The notes below the pieces were generated by a model, which did not search any database, was not told the origin of the DNA, and saw only the letters and a list, made by a program, of their open reading frames with translations. Shown piece by piece: positions 45,701 to 54,682 of a stretch of DNA of 64,000 nt. The stretch comes from Eudoraea chungangensis. GTDB lineage: Bacteria > Bacteroidota > Bacteroidia > Flavobacteriales > Flavobacteriaceae. The DNA is taken from contig NZ_JARDUB010000005.1 in the NCBI RefSeq assembly GCF_029360665.1, positions 33,163-97,162 on the forward strand, in the 5' to 3' direction. Within the stretch, counting starts at the first letter, position 1. Each line of letters begins with the position of its first letter. The position numbers were made by a program, and so were the translations under genes.

Positions 45701-46296
45701 TGCCGAAATTTCCCGAGAGAATAGTTTTACCCATAAGGGAAGCAACAATTTCCTATTATCCAAATTTTCTTAGTACAATTGAAGCAAACGCCTGTTTTGA
45801 AGTACTAAAATCTAAAATAGTATGGCAGCAAGAAGAGGTTAGGGTATTTGGAAAAATCTATCCACAACCCCGATTAACAGCATTATATGGGAATAATCAA
45901 AATGCCTACACCTATTCCGGACTCACTTTATACCCAAAGGCCTTTACACCTACCTTATTAAACTTAAAGAAGAAAATTGAAACCGTTTGTCCTAACGAGT
46001 TTACCAGTTGTCTTTTAAACCTTTATAGAGATGGCAAGGATAGTAATGGATGGCATTCCGATGATGAAAAAGAATTAGGCATTAACCCCATAATAGCTTC
46101 CATTTCTCTCGGTCAAGAAAGAATGTTTCATTTAAGACATAAAGAAAAAAAAGACTGGAAATATAAAATGCCCCTGGGAAATGGAAGTCTTCTATTAATG
46201 GAAGGAGAAACACAGCACAATTGGCAGCATCAAATACCCAAGACAAGAAAAAAAATTAAGGAAAGAATAAACCTGACATTTCGTATTATTCCATAA
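45700..46296 (+). CDS. alkB: AlkB-like 2-oxoglutarate/Fe(II) dioxygenase
   Basis: 198 residues. Iron ligands HSD in GWHSDDEKELG (about 107-109) and the distal His in HNWQHQIP (about 169); 2-oxoglutarate Arg in KERINLTFRII. The PRLTALYG and YSGLTLYP segments are those of the ALKBH2/3-like bacterial group that repairs 1-methyladenine and 3-methylcytosine. Coupled to the upstream AraC gene and followed by a terminator. Confidence 0.92.
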   Translation: MPKFPERIVLPIREATISYYPNFLSTIEANACFEVLKSKIVWQQEEVRVFGKIYPQPRLTALYGNNQNAYTYSGLTLYPKAFTPTLLNLKKKIETVCPNEFTSCLLNLYRDGKDSNGWHSDDEKELGINPIIASISLGQERMFHLRHKEKKDWKYKMPLGNGSLLLMEGETQHNWQHQIPKTRKKIKERINLTFRIIP

Positions 46297-46323
46297 AAAA
46301 ATTGACTTAAAGTCAATTTTTTT
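46295..46323 (+). terminator. Intrinsic terminator after alkB
   Basis: AAAAAAATTGACT/AGTCAATTTTTTT with loop TAA; overlaps the end of the alkB stop codon region. Confidence 0.85.
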
Positions 46324-46629
46324 ACACCTCTATTTAACGCAAATTGATACACTGTCTTTAGCATGGAGGTAAATCTACTAATTTCCTCATGTACCGTTCC
46401 TTTATTTAACTGTATGCCTTGTCTAGGATTGTATCTATTCGATAAACCTCCAAAAATATGGATGAAAGAATGATTTTAGGTAAAATGCAAGCCTGACTGG
46501 GCAGTCAGACATTCTACATTTAGTTTCTACGCCTGCAAAGGGCATTTTTTGTGTTTTTCCTATAAATTTTGGGATATTCTTAACGTAATAAAGCTATAAA
46601 TTTGCGATACCAGACTAATCCAAATATTA
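46297..46629. other. Intergenic region upstream of the DUF5916 gene
   Basis: 333 bases. It holds the alkB terminator, a short hairpin CTGACTGGGCAGTCAG (46491-46506) without a T tract, and a perfect -7 element at 46597-46604. A 36-codon ORF (46363-46473) with three Cys has no recognisable match. Confidence 0.5.
46597..46604 (+). promoter_or_regulatory. -7 promoter element of the DUF5916 gene
   Basis: Exact TAnnTTTG match (TAAATTTG), 26 bases before the ATG. Confidence 0.5.
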
Positions 46630-48861
46630 ATGCGCCCAAAATTTCCCTCGCTTTTCTTATTAATCTTTCCTATTCTTTTTTTCGCACAGAGTACGCCTAA
46701 GTCCTTACCGAACAACGGCCAGCCTCAAAATAAATCGTTCCAGGTTAAACTTATTAATCAAAAGATCAACCCTGATGGAATTCTTGACGAACCAATTTGG
46801 GAAACAGCAGACAGTGCTAAAGACTTCTGGGAGTTTTTTCCACTAGATTCTATTCAGGCTAGGGCGCAGACGGATATAAAAATGGTCTATGACAATAAAT
46901 TTTTATATATCGGTATAAAAGTTAGTACTGTTGGAAAATCATATGCGATTCAATCCTTGAAAAGAGACTTTAGGGCTGGAAATAGTGACAATATTACCCT
47001 ATTGTTTGATACATTTAACGATGGAAATAATGCATTTTTATTTGGTATTAATCCCTACGGTGTTAGAAGAGAGGGATTGGTATCGGGTGGAGGACTAGAC
47101 CTTAGAGGCTTTACTATTTCATGGGACGTTAAATGGAAGGGTGATTCTAAAATCTACGATGATTATTATACTGCCGAACTTGCCATTCCCTTAACCTCTT
47201 TTAAGTTCAAAGAAGGGGAAACAAAATGGCGTTTTAATAGCTATAGATTCGATACGCAGTCTAACGAAACCAGTACATGGATGAATATCCCTCAGAATCA
47301 AAATATTTATGGCCTCACCTTTATGGGAGACATGGTTTTTGAAAAACCCTTGGGGAAGTCCAGGACGCCAATTGCCATTATTCCTTATGTAAACGGCCTT
47401 GTACAACGCGATTATGAAAATGACGAGGATACCAATAAGGTAACAGTAGGCGGTGATGCAAAACTGTCTATTGGAAATAGTATGAATCTGGATATTACAG
47501 TAAATCCCGATTTTTCTCAGGTAGAAGTTGATGATCAGGTAACGAATCTCTCTCGGTTTGAAATATCGCTACCAGAAAAACGACAATTTTTTATAGACAA
47601 CAATGATCTTTTTGGAAGTTTTGGTGATCCTAGGGATGCGAATCCCTTCTTTTCGAGAAGAATTGGTATTGCCAAAGATACCGCAGACAATACTATAGAA
47701 AACAGAATAATAGGAGGCGTACGGTTAAGTGGTAAGCTAACCAAAGACTTTAGACTAGGTTTTTTAAATATCCAAACCGCCGCAGACGAGGTAAACGAAA
47801 TCCCCTCCAATAACAATATGATGCTTGCCCTGCAGCACAAAGTGTTTGCCAGATCTAATATTGGATTATTCTTTATTAACAGACAATCTTTTGAAGACTA
47901 TGAGTTTTTGGCTCCAGAAGATAAATACAATCGGGTAGTTGGTTTAGACTATAATTTAATATCAACAGATAATGTATGGAGCGGAAAGTTCTTTTTCCAA
48001 AAATCTTTTAGCCCGGACAGCAATGGCAAAGATATTGCTACAGGAACCAGAGCGGAATTTAATACTCGCTATTGGAATCTCACCGGTAAGGTTATATATA
48101 TTGGGGAAGATTTCTCTTCCGACCTAGGTTTTGTACGAAGGACCGATATAGTAAAATCATTTGTTAATGTAGAACGCGTATTTTGGCCAAATAGAGGGAA
48201 AATTCAGAACCATAGTATTTCCTTTTTCCCTTTACATATCTGGAGCCCTAGCCTAGACTTTCAAAACACAGATTTTGAATATAGAGCGCAATGGGAGGCA
48301 AGATTTACCGACCAAAGTGCGGTAAGCGGGCAGTTTTCCAATAAATATACCTTCTTATTGGATGATTTTGACCCCACCAATACAGATGGTGGAATACCAT
48401 TACCTGGAAATCAAGGATATCACTACAACAGTCTAGAATTTGAGTATCGTTCGGATAGGCGAAAAATATTTGCTTACTCCTTAGAGCCGAGCATTGGGCG
48501 TTTTTTTAATGGGAACCGATTTACTATGCAAGGCGGAATGACCCTTCGATTTCAACCTAAGGTGTTTCTATCTATGTTACTTAGGTACGACAAAATTGAA
48601 TTACCAGACCCATATCCCAGTGCAGATATATGGTTAATCAGTCCAAAAATAGAGGTGACTTTTACTAAATCAATTTTTTGGTCTACACTTATTCAATATA
48701 GTAATCAAAGAGATAATCTTGGGATTAATTCCAGACTTCAATGGCGTTTTGCACCACTCTCAGATCTTTTCTTGGTATATAACGATAACTATTTTGTGGA
48801 TGGCTTTGCCCCTAAGAATAGATCAATAAACTTAAAAATTACTTATTGGTTAAATATTTGA
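46630..48861 (+). CDS. DUF5916 outer membrane protein with family 9 carbohydrate-binding-like N-terminus
   Basis: 743 residues. Signal peptide (ILFFAQS), then a CBM9-like domain (about 40-225, INPDGILDEPIWETADSAKDFWEF; YDNKFLYIGIKV; RFNSYRFDTQ), then a DUF5916 beta-barrel-like domain (about 240-743) starting DITVNPDFSQVEVDDQVTNLSRFE and LPEKRQFFIDNNDLF. Common in marine Bacteroidota; molecular function unknown. Ends in a barrel-like strand, so probably an outer-membrane protein. Confidence 0.9.
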   Translation: MRPKFPSLFLLIFPILFFAQSTPKSLPNNGQPQNKSFQVKLINQKINPDGILDEPIWETADSAKDFWEFFPLDSIQARAQTDIKMVYDNKFLYIGIKVSTVGKSYAIQSLKRDFRAGNSDNITLLFDTFNDGNNAFLFGINPYGVRREGLVSGGGLDLRGFTISWDVKWKGDSKIYDDYYTAELAIPLTSFKFKEGETKWRFNSYRFDTQSNETSTWMNIPQNQNIYGLTFMGDMVFEKPLGKSRTPIAIIPYVNGLVQRDYENDEDTNKVTVGGDAKLSIGNSMNLDITVNPDFSQVEVDDQVTNLSRFEISLPEKRQFFIDNNDLFGSFGDPRDANPFFSRRIGIAKDTADNTIENRIIGGVRLSGKLTKDFRLGFLNIQTAADEVNEIPSNNNMMLALQHKVFARSNIGLFFINRQSFEDYEFLAPEDKYNRVVGLDYNLISTDNVWSGKFFFQKSFSPDSNGKDIATGTRAEFNTRYWNLTGKVIYIGEDFSSDLGFVRRTDIVKSFVNVERVFWPNRGKIQNHSISFFPLHIWSPSLDFQNTDFEYRAQWEARFTDQSAVSGQFSNKYTFLLDDFDPTNTDGGIPLPGNQGYHYNSLEFEYRSDRRKIFAYSLEPSIGRFFNGNRFTMQGGMTLRFQPKVFLSMLLRYDKIELPDPYPSADIWLISPKIEVTFTKSIFWSTLIQYSNQRDNLGINSRLQWRFAPLSDLFLVYNDNYFVDGFAPKNRSINLKITYWLNI

Positions 48862-48897
48862 CTTCTAAACCACCCTTATAACCACTTCTTATTTCCT

Positions 48898-48905
48898 TAT
48901 ATTTG
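48898..48905 (+). promoter_or_regulatory. -7 promoter element of the DUF819 gene
   Basis: Exact TAnnTTTG match (TATATTTG). A TTG-initiated start at 48903 would overlap it, which favours the ATG at 48933. Confidence 0.5.
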
Positions 48906-48932
48906 GAGCCATCAGGACCAAATATTAATACT

Positions 48933-50195
48933 ATGAACCAATTCCCACTAACCGATGATACCGTAATTTTTGGGCTACTTTGTCTTTGTCTTGGCTTTGT
49001 ATTTTATACTTCTTCTATAAAGACTGGTTTTTGGAAAAAGTTTTACAGCTTTGTGCCAACCTTATTAATGTGCTACATGCTACCCGCAATACTTTCCAGT
49101 ACTGGTCTAATTGCAGAGGAAAGTTCTAACCTGTATTTTATTGCGAGTAGATATTTACTCCCAGCTGCCTTGGTATTAATGACCTTAAGTATTGATTTAA
49201 AGGCGATAGCGAATCTGGGATCAAAAGCATTGATAATGTTCCTAACTGGTACTTTTGGAATTATCATTGGTGGCCCCCTGGCCATATTAATTGTTTCCAT
49301 TTTTTCGCCTGAGACCGTTGGCGGGAATGACTTTGACGCGGTTTGGAGAGGACTTTCAACCATAGCAGGAAGTTGGATTGGCGGCGGAGCAAATCAGGCT
49401 GCAATGCTAGAAGTTTTTCAATACAACCCAAAAAAGTTTGGGGACATGGTGCTTATAGATATTGTGGTCGCCAATCTGTGGATGGCCATTATTCTTTTGG
49501 GTATAGGAAAATCAAATCAGATTGATAAATGGCTACAGGCAGATAACTCTTCAATAGAAACCTTAAAGACGAAGGTTTCTGAATACACAGCAAAAATAAC
49601 AAGAGTAACCACTCTTTATGATTATATAATTATGCTCGGTCTGGCCTTTACGGCCGTAGGGATTGCCCATTTCGCAGGATTCCATTTTTCAGAGTTTTTA
49701 CAAAATAACTTTGAAGTGATCCGTAACAAAGAAAAAGCACTTTCCTCCTTGGGCTCAAAATTTCTATGGATGGTAGTATTTTCTACAGCAGTTGGGATAA
49801 TACTTTCTTTCACCAAAGCGAAGAATTATGAAGGTGCGGGAGCAAGTAAAATTGGAGGAATGTTTATCTATATATTGGTAGCAACAATTGGCATGAAAAT
49901 GGACCTCAGTAGTTTTTTCGACAAGCCAGGTTTAATTGCTGTTGGCCTAATATGGATTTCTATTCACGCCTTTTTACTAATTCTTGTTGCCAAATTAATA
50001 AAAGCACCCTACTTCTTTTTGGCTGTTGGAAGTCAGGCAAATGTAGGAGGAGCCGCATCAGCACCAGTGGTGGCGGCAGAATTTCATCCCTCCCTTACCT
50101 CCGTTGGAATCTTACTTGCGGTATTAGGTTATGTTGTAGGAACGGCTGGGGCCTACTTGTGTGCCATTTTAATGGAAATAGCATCAAAAGTTTAG
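48933..50195 (+). CDS. DUF819-family integral membrane protein
   Basis: 420 residues from the ATG at 48933 (MNQFPLTDD). About 10-12 hydrophobic helices, with the family pattern GSWIGGGANQAAM (about 148-160) and the repeat-like VGSQANVGGAASAPVVAAEFHPSL (about 364-387), two Gly-rich hairpins typical of inverted-repeat transporters. Possibly a transporter; substrate unknown. The lipoprotein gene follows 43 bases later. Confidence 0.9.
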   Translation: MNQFPLTDDTVIFGLLCLCLGFVFYTSSIKTGFWKKFYSFVPTLLMCYMLPAILSSTGLIAEESSNLYFIASRYLLPAALVLMTLSIDLKAIANLGSKALIMFLTGTFGIIIGGPLAILIVSIFSPETVGGNDFDAVWRGLSTIAGSWIGGGANQAAMLEVFQYNPKKFGDMVLIDIVVANLWMAIILLGIGKSNQIDKWLQADNSSIETLKTKVSEYTAKITRVTTLYDYIIMLGLAFTAVGIAHFAGFHFSEFLQNNFEVIRNKEKALSSLGSKFLWMVVFSTAVGIILSFTKAKNYEGAGASKIGGMFIYILVATIGMKMDLSSFFDKPGLIAVGLIWISIHAFLLILVAKLIKAPYFFLAVGSQANVGGAASAPVVAAEFHPSLTSVGILLAVLGYVVGTAGAYLCAILMEIASKV

Positions 50196-50238
50196 AATTA
50201 TAATAAACTTTGCGGATATTTGCCGGACCAATTTCCAA

Positions 50239-50937
50239 ATGATGAAAAATAAACTCTTATACCTATTCCTAGTCACGCTAATTATGTCCTGTGCTGAAAA
50301 GGAGACCGAAAATACTATGACCATTCAGGGCCAGGTTAAAGGTCTAAAAAAAGGGAAGTTGTATTTACAGCATCTGCCAGATACGGTATTAAAAGTAGTT
50401 GATTCATTACAAATTGATGGTGATGGCCACTTTGAATTTAAAACAGAAATAGATAGTCCGGAAATATTTTATCTCTATTTAGACAAAAAAGACTTTAATG
50501 ATGTAAACGATCGAATTACCTTTTTTGGAGAACCAGGTATAATTACTATAAATACCATTTGGAATGCGTTCGACACCAAAGCCAAAATAGAAGGTTCGGA
50601 AAGCCATAAAAAGTTAGAAGAGTACAGGAAAATAATGTCTAGATTTAATAAGACAAATTTAGAAATATTACAGGCTGCTTACGATCCTGAGAATACCAAA
50701 GATTCTGTAATAATGGATTCCATTCAGAGGGCAAGTGATAAAAACATGAAGAGGGGTTATGTCTTTGCCCTAAATTTTGCTCTCAATAATAGTGATTCCC
50801 ATATTGCCTCCTATATAGCCGTAAAAGAGGTTAAAGACGCCAACAGAGTATATTTAGATTCTATTAATAATTCTCTATCGCCAGAAGTTGCTAATGGAAA
50901 ATATGGCAAAGAATTACAATACTTTTTAGAAAACTAA
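50239..50937 (+). CDS. DUF4369 lipoprotein
   Basis: 232 residues with a lipobox (LIMS-C18). The DUF4369 domain (about 28-120: IQGQVKGLKKGKLYLQHLPD, VVDSLQIDGDGHFEFKTEI) is usually fused to a C-terminal AhpC/TSA-like thioredoxin; here a helical tail of about 100 residues follows and no thioredoxin domain or CxxC motif is present. It therefore lacks the redox part of its relatives. Function unknown. Confidence 0.85.
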   Translation: MMKNKLLYLFLVTLIMSCAEKETENTMTIQGQVKGLKKGKLYLQHLPDTVLKVVDSLQIDGDGHFEFKTEIDSPEIFYLYLDKKDFNDVNDRITFFGEPGIITINTIWNAFDTKAKIEGSESHKKLEEYRKIMSRFNKTNLEILQAAYDPENTKDSVIMDSIQRASDKNMKRGYVFALNFALNNSDSHIASYIAVKEVKDANRVYLDSINNSLSPEVANGKYGKELQYFLEN

Positions 50938-50952
50938 AGAAAACTAGTTAGT

Positions 50953-51222
50953 TTAGGCCAGGGCGTTTAATCTATCCACTAGGCCACGAGCTTTTTCTTC
51001 GAGCTCATTTTTAACACCTTTCATTTGAGTTTTTTTATCTTCCACCTTTTTGTCGTTGACTTTAGAAATTAAGTCATCAAAAGTGCTAATGGCGTCATCA
51101 ATTATTGCAGTACCTTCCTTAGACCCTTGTTTGTTTAGAGAAGCTTCAATGATATAGACCGCCTCAATAATATCTCCTAATACGTAATTGATATCTTTCT
51201 TTAATTCTCTGATATTTGCCAT
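50953..51222 (-). CDS. Small helical protein of unknown function
   Basis: 89 residues, highly charged and helical, with no membrane segment. Opens MANIRELKKDINYVLGDIIEAVYI. I do not recognise a named family. It follows manA by 30 bases and may be the last member of the idi-queD-bcp-manA run. Confidence 0.7.
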   Translation of the reverse strand: MANIRELKKDINYVLGDIIEAVYIIEASLNKQGSKEGTAIIDDAISTFDDLISKVNDKKVEDKKTQMKGVKNELEEKARGLVDRLNALA

Positions 51223-51252
51223 TTCAATTTATTTTGTGTAAAAATACACTTT

Positions 51253-52221
51253 TCAAATAGTTATTTCGAGTAGTTCTGCACCTTTTGTAATTATATGAAT
51301 TTTCTTAGAATTAGCAGGTATAAGAACCGTTTCCCCTTTGGTGATTATCGCTTTCCCATTTTCATTCTTAATTTCTGCATTTCCTTTTACACACATATAA
51401 ATAGTAAAAGAATCCCTTTCCGATAAATCAAAACTCAAATTCTTATTGACCGGCACAAAACGCGTTGTGAAATAGGCACTATTAACCATAGGGTTTTCGA
51501 TATTTTCCTTCTTCTCATAGACTATCTTAAAATCGTCCCGTCTTTTGTAATCAATAGCAGATAATGCCAATTCTGTATGCAGCTCCCGTAAGTTCCCTTC
51601 GCTATCTTTTCTATTATAATCAAAAACCCTGTATGTAACATCTGATGTCTGTTGAATTTCTGCCAATAAAACTCCTTGTCCAATTGCATGAATTTTACCT
51701 GCATTAATAAAAAAAGTATCTCCTTCTTTCACGGTTTCAAAATGTAATAAGCTTAAAAGAGAATTATCTTTTAGACTGTTTTTATAATCCTCTTCACTAA
51801 TATCTTCCTTAAAACCTACGATTAGATTAGATTCCTCTTCTGCATCCATGACATACCACATCTCTGTTTTACCTAAAGAATTATGTCGTTTCTTAGCCAA
51901 AATATCGTCTGGATGTAATTGAATCGACAAATCTTTTTTGGCATCAATAAACTTGATAAGGATTGGAAATTCATCTCCAAATTCACTAAGCACCCTTTCC
52001 CCTAATAAATCTTTAGAAAACTTGGTGATTAATTCTGTAAGCTTTAAGCCCTTATAAGCTCCATTGGAGACTATAGACACATGGTCTTTAACTCCGGAAA
52101 TTTCCCAACTTTCCCCTACCTTGTCTTCCTTTACTGCCTTTCCCAAAACAGTACCCAAACGTGTACCTCCCCATAGGCGTTTCATCAAGATTGGTTCAAA
52201 TTTTAATGGATATAAACTCAT
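51253..52221 (-). CDS. manA: Mannose-6-phosphate isomerase, class I
   Basis: 322 residues, the short Bacillus-type PMI. Zinc-site residues in QLHPDDILA and KTEMWYVMDAEEES, then FFINAGKIHAIGQGVLLAEIQQ and DVTYRVFDYNR with the catalytic Arg. It interconverts mannose-6-P and fructose-6-P for GDP-sugar synthesis. It starts 4 bases after the bcp stop. Confidence 0.94.
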   Translation of the reverse strand: MSLYPLKFEPILMKRLWGGTRLGTVLGKAVKEDKVGESWEISGVKDHVSIVSNGAYKGLKLTELITKFSKDLLGERVLSEFGDEFPILIKFIDAKKDLSIQLHPDDILAKKRHNSLGKTEMWYVMDAEEESNLIVGFKEDISEEDYKNSLKDNSLLSLLHFETVKEGDTFFINAGKIHAIGQGVLLAEIQQTSDVTYRVFDYNRKDSEGNLRELHTELALSAIDYKRRDDFKIVYEKKENIENPMVNSAYFTTRFVPVNKNLSFDLSERDSFTIYMCVKGNAEIKNENGKAIITKGETVLIPANSKKIHIITKGAELLEITI

Positions 52222-52225
52222 TTCA

Positions 52226-52678
52226 TTACATTGATTTAAGTGTTGCTAATGCCTTCTTCATATGTCGGGATGAACTTGCACTATTAAAAACCATTTCTAC
52301 CCTCCCATCCTTATTTATTACATAAGTCTCCCTTCCTGGAAGTAAGTTAAACAAACTACCTTCAACTTTAAACATCTTTCGCACTTTACCTCCTTTATCC
52401 GATAAAAGTATAAATGGAAGATTAAACTTTTTAGAAAATCGACGATGTGAGGCTTCAGAATCTGAACTAATACCTACTACTTCAGCTCCTAAATCCGTGA
52501 ATTCTTCGTAATTATCTCTAAAGGAACATACTTCTGCTGTGCACCCAGGTGTATTGTCTTTGGGATAAAAAAATAAGACAAAGGATTTACTTCCTAATAA
52601 ATCGGTACTTTTAAAGGGTATGCCATTTTGATCTGTAAGCGAAAAATTTGGAATAAGCTGACCAACTTTGAGCCCCAT
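52226..52678 (-). CDS. bcp: Peroxiredoxin, BCP/PrxQ type
   Basis: 150 residues. Peroxidatic Cys in DNTPGCTAEVCSF (about 46) and resolving Cys five residues later, the atypical two-Cys PrxQ arrangement. Reduces peroxides using thioredoxin. Starts 3 bases after the queD stop. Confidence 0.94.
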   Translation of the reverse strand: MGLKVGQLIPNFSLTDQNGIPFKSTDLLGSKSFVLFFYPKDNTPGCTAEVCSFRDNYEEFTDLGAEVVGISSDSEASHRRFSKKFNLPFILLSDKGGKVRKMFKVEGSLFNLLPGRETYVINKDGRVEMVFNSASSSRHMKKALATLKSM

Positions 52679-52681
52679 ATA

Positions 52682-53089
52682 TTATCCTGAATAGGTTACA
52701 AAATTGCGAGGTGTTTCATACAAGACTATTTCCAATTCTTTATCTATAGATATATGCGGTCTAAGTTTATTGAAAATTACCACTGCAATGTTCTCAGCAG
52801 TAGGGTTAAGCGTCTTAAACTCTTCCACTTCCAAGTTCAAATTTTTATGATCCATGGCATCCTCGACCTCTGATTTAATCAAATCCTTTAAAATTTTTAC
52901 ATCTATGACGAAACCAGTTTCGGGATCAATAGAACCAGTTACACTTACAATTAGCTCATAATTATGTCCATGAAATTTTGGATTATTACACTTCCCAAAT
53001 ACATCTTGATTTTTTTCATCCTCCCAATCTGGTCGGTATAGTCTATGTGCCGCGTTAAAGTGAGCCCTTCTACTTACCTTCACTTTCAT
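52682..53089 (-). CDS. queD: 6-carboxy-5,6,7,8-tetrahydropterin synthase (QueD)
   Basis: 135 residues. Zinc histidines in AHFNAAHRL and FHGHNYEL, catalytic Cys in FGKCNNP, and the C-terminal Glu. Acts early in queuosine (7-deazaguanine) synthesis from 7,8-dihydroneopterin triphosphate. Starts 2 bases after the idi stop. Confidence 0.92.
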   Translation of the reverse strand: MKVKVSRRAHFNAAHRLYRPDWEDEKNQDVFGKCNNPKFHGHNYELIVSVTGSIDPETGFVIDVKILKDLIKSEVEDAMDHKNLNLEVEEFKTLNPTAENIAVVIFNKLRPHISIDKELEIVLYETPRNFVTYSG

Positions 53090-53091
53090 TA

Positions 53092-53628
53092 TTAAATACG
53101 ATTAGTTATTAAATGATCGTAGAATTTTTCAAAAATAATTTTAAACCACACGGTGTAGTTTTCTGGAAAATTATTTATATCCTGTTTAATATCCTCGGGA
53201 AACATCCATTTCCATTGGGATACCTCGTCTTCGTTAATTTCAGGGTTGCCCTCATATGATCCAATTAGAACATGATCTAATTCGTGTTCTGTAAGACCAT
53301 TATCAAAAGGGGCTTTGTAAATAAACCAAAAAAGTTCTTCTAATTCAGCTGAAAATCCCATTTCTTCCTGTAGTCTTCGTTTTCCTGCTTCAATACTGGT
53401 TTCTCCCTTGCGTTGATGACTACAACAAGTATTTGTCCATAAGGATGGGGAATGATATTTATGTGCAGCTCTTCTTTGCAGCATTGTTTCTCCTTTAGCA
53501 TTCATAATAAAAACAGAAAAAGCTCTATGCAGAACTGCTTTTTCATGAGCTTCCATTTTCGGCATGGTACCTACTTCCTGATCTTTTTCATTAACAAGTA
53601 CAACTCGTTCTTCTTTTTTGTTTTCCAT
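53092..53628 (-). CDS. idi: Isopentenyl-diphosphate delta-isomerase, type 1
   Basis: 178 residues, Nudix-fold IDI. Catalytic Cys in TNTCCSHQRKGE and Glu in EHELDHV, with metal ligands in HRAFSVFIMNAKGE. It makes dimethylallyl diphosphate for isoprenoids, including the carotenoid path. First gene of the four-gene run, with an 8-base-arm inverted repeat just upstream. Confidence 0.93.
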   Translation of the reverse strand: MENKKEERVVLVNEKDQEVGTMPKMEAHEKAVLHRAFSVFIMNAKGETMLQRRAAHKYHSPSLWTNTCCSHQRKGETSIEAGKRRLQEEMGFSAELEELFWFIYKAPFDNGLTEHELDHVLIGSYEGNPEINEDEVSQWKWMFPEDIKQDINNFPENYTVWFKIIFEKFYDHLITNRI

Positions 53629-53646
53629 TGTGTAAAAATACCATCT

Positions 53647-53667
53647 TTAACCAATATACTTGGTTAA
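53647..53667. promoter_or_regulatory. Inverted repeat upstream of idi
   Basis: TTAACCAA-TATAC-TTGGTTAA, perfect 8-base arms, 5-base centre, 19-39 bases before the idi ATG. No T tract on either side, so an operator is more likely than a terminator. Confidence 0.4.
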
Positions 53668-53709
53668 GGTCAACAAAAAATTCGAGAAATAAAACTTGAG
53701 GATTTAAGA

Positions 53710-54678
53710 CTAGAAGAAGCGGGGGGATTTCAACTTTGTTTTGGTCTTTATAAAATCGTATCTCAAAATTACTTCGAAAGAACCATCATTAAAAATGGCT
53801 TGTCCAAGTTCCGTAATTTCTCTGTCGTACGCCAGACCAATTAAAAAGGATGGTGATATTTGAAATCCTGCCATTCCACTAAAGGCGGCATCCCATCGGT
53901 ATGCGGCCCCAAGAATGAGCTTATCATTATACATAAAGTTGGCAGATATATCAACCTGAAGAGGCGCACCTTGTGCAGCTTTTACTAACAGGGCTGGTTT
54001 AAATTTCCAGAAAGCGCTCATATCAAAGACATAGCCGGTGATAAAATAGAAGTTCATTTGCTCTTTGGCGGTAGATAGGGAAGATTCATCAAAATGGGAG
54101 GTCTCCAAAATCCTTGGTACCGATAAACCTGCATAAAACCGATCCGTGTGATAATATACTCCTCCTCCAATATTGGGAGAAAAACGATTCATAATATCGT
54201 CTTGCAAGGTCGGATCAGGACCTCCTGGGTTGCCAATATCCTGATTAAGCTCTGAAAATCGAATATCCAGTAATTGAGCACTTGCTTTAAGACCAAAACT
54301 AAGTCTAGCCTCTTTTGCAAGCTTTATAGAATAAGATAAATCCAAATCAAAATTAGTCTCAGAAGTTGGTCCTATTTGGTCATTTACTATTGAAAAACCC
54401 AGTCCCATTCCATTGTAACCAATTGGGGAATGAATATTTAGAGTTTGTGTCTTTGGAGCTCCATCTAACCCAACCCATTGAGATCGGTATAGGGCGGCTA
54501 TACTAAGATTACCTCTAGATCCTGCATAAGCCGGATTAACGCTTACCGTATTGTACATATACTGCGTATACTGTGCATCTTGCTGACTAAATGCACTTTC
54601 GGCGTATAGAATTATACATAGAAAAATCAAGGGAATTAGATTCCTCTTACAATAAATTTCTATTGGTTTTCTGTGCAT
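53710..54678 (-). CDS. PorP/SprF-family type IX secretion-associated membrane protein
   Basis: 322 residues with a signal peptide (ESAFSQ). It starts QDAQYTQYMYNTVSVNPAYAGSRG, the hallmark of PorP/SprF proteins. In Flavobacterium johnsoniae SprF is needed for secretion of the adhesin SprB, encoded just upstream. Here it starts 4 bases after the stop of a protein with a type B sorting domain, so it is probably that protein's dedicated outer-membrane partner. Confidence 0.93.
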   Translation of the reverse strand: MHRKPIEIYCKRNLIPLIFLCIILYAESAFSQQDAQYTQYMYNTVSVNPAYAGSRGNLSIAALYRSQWVGLDGAPKTQTLNIHSPIGYNGMGLGFSIVNDQIGPTSETNFDLDLSYSIKLAKEARLSFGLKASAQLLDIRFSELNQDIGNPGGPDPTLQDDIMNRFSPNIGGGVYYHTDRFYAGLSVPRILETSHFDESSLSTAKEQMNFYFITGYVFDMSAFWKFKPALLVKAAQGAPLQVDISANFMYNDKLILGAAYRWDAAFSGMAGFQISPSFLIGLAYDREITELGQAIFNDGSFEVILRYDFIKTKTKLKSPRFF

Positions 54679-54682
54679 TTTT

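Noticed and set aside
46363..46473. 36-codon ORF with three Cys between alkB and the DUF5916 gene
   Set aside because: Too short to judge, no promoter or family match; probably chance.
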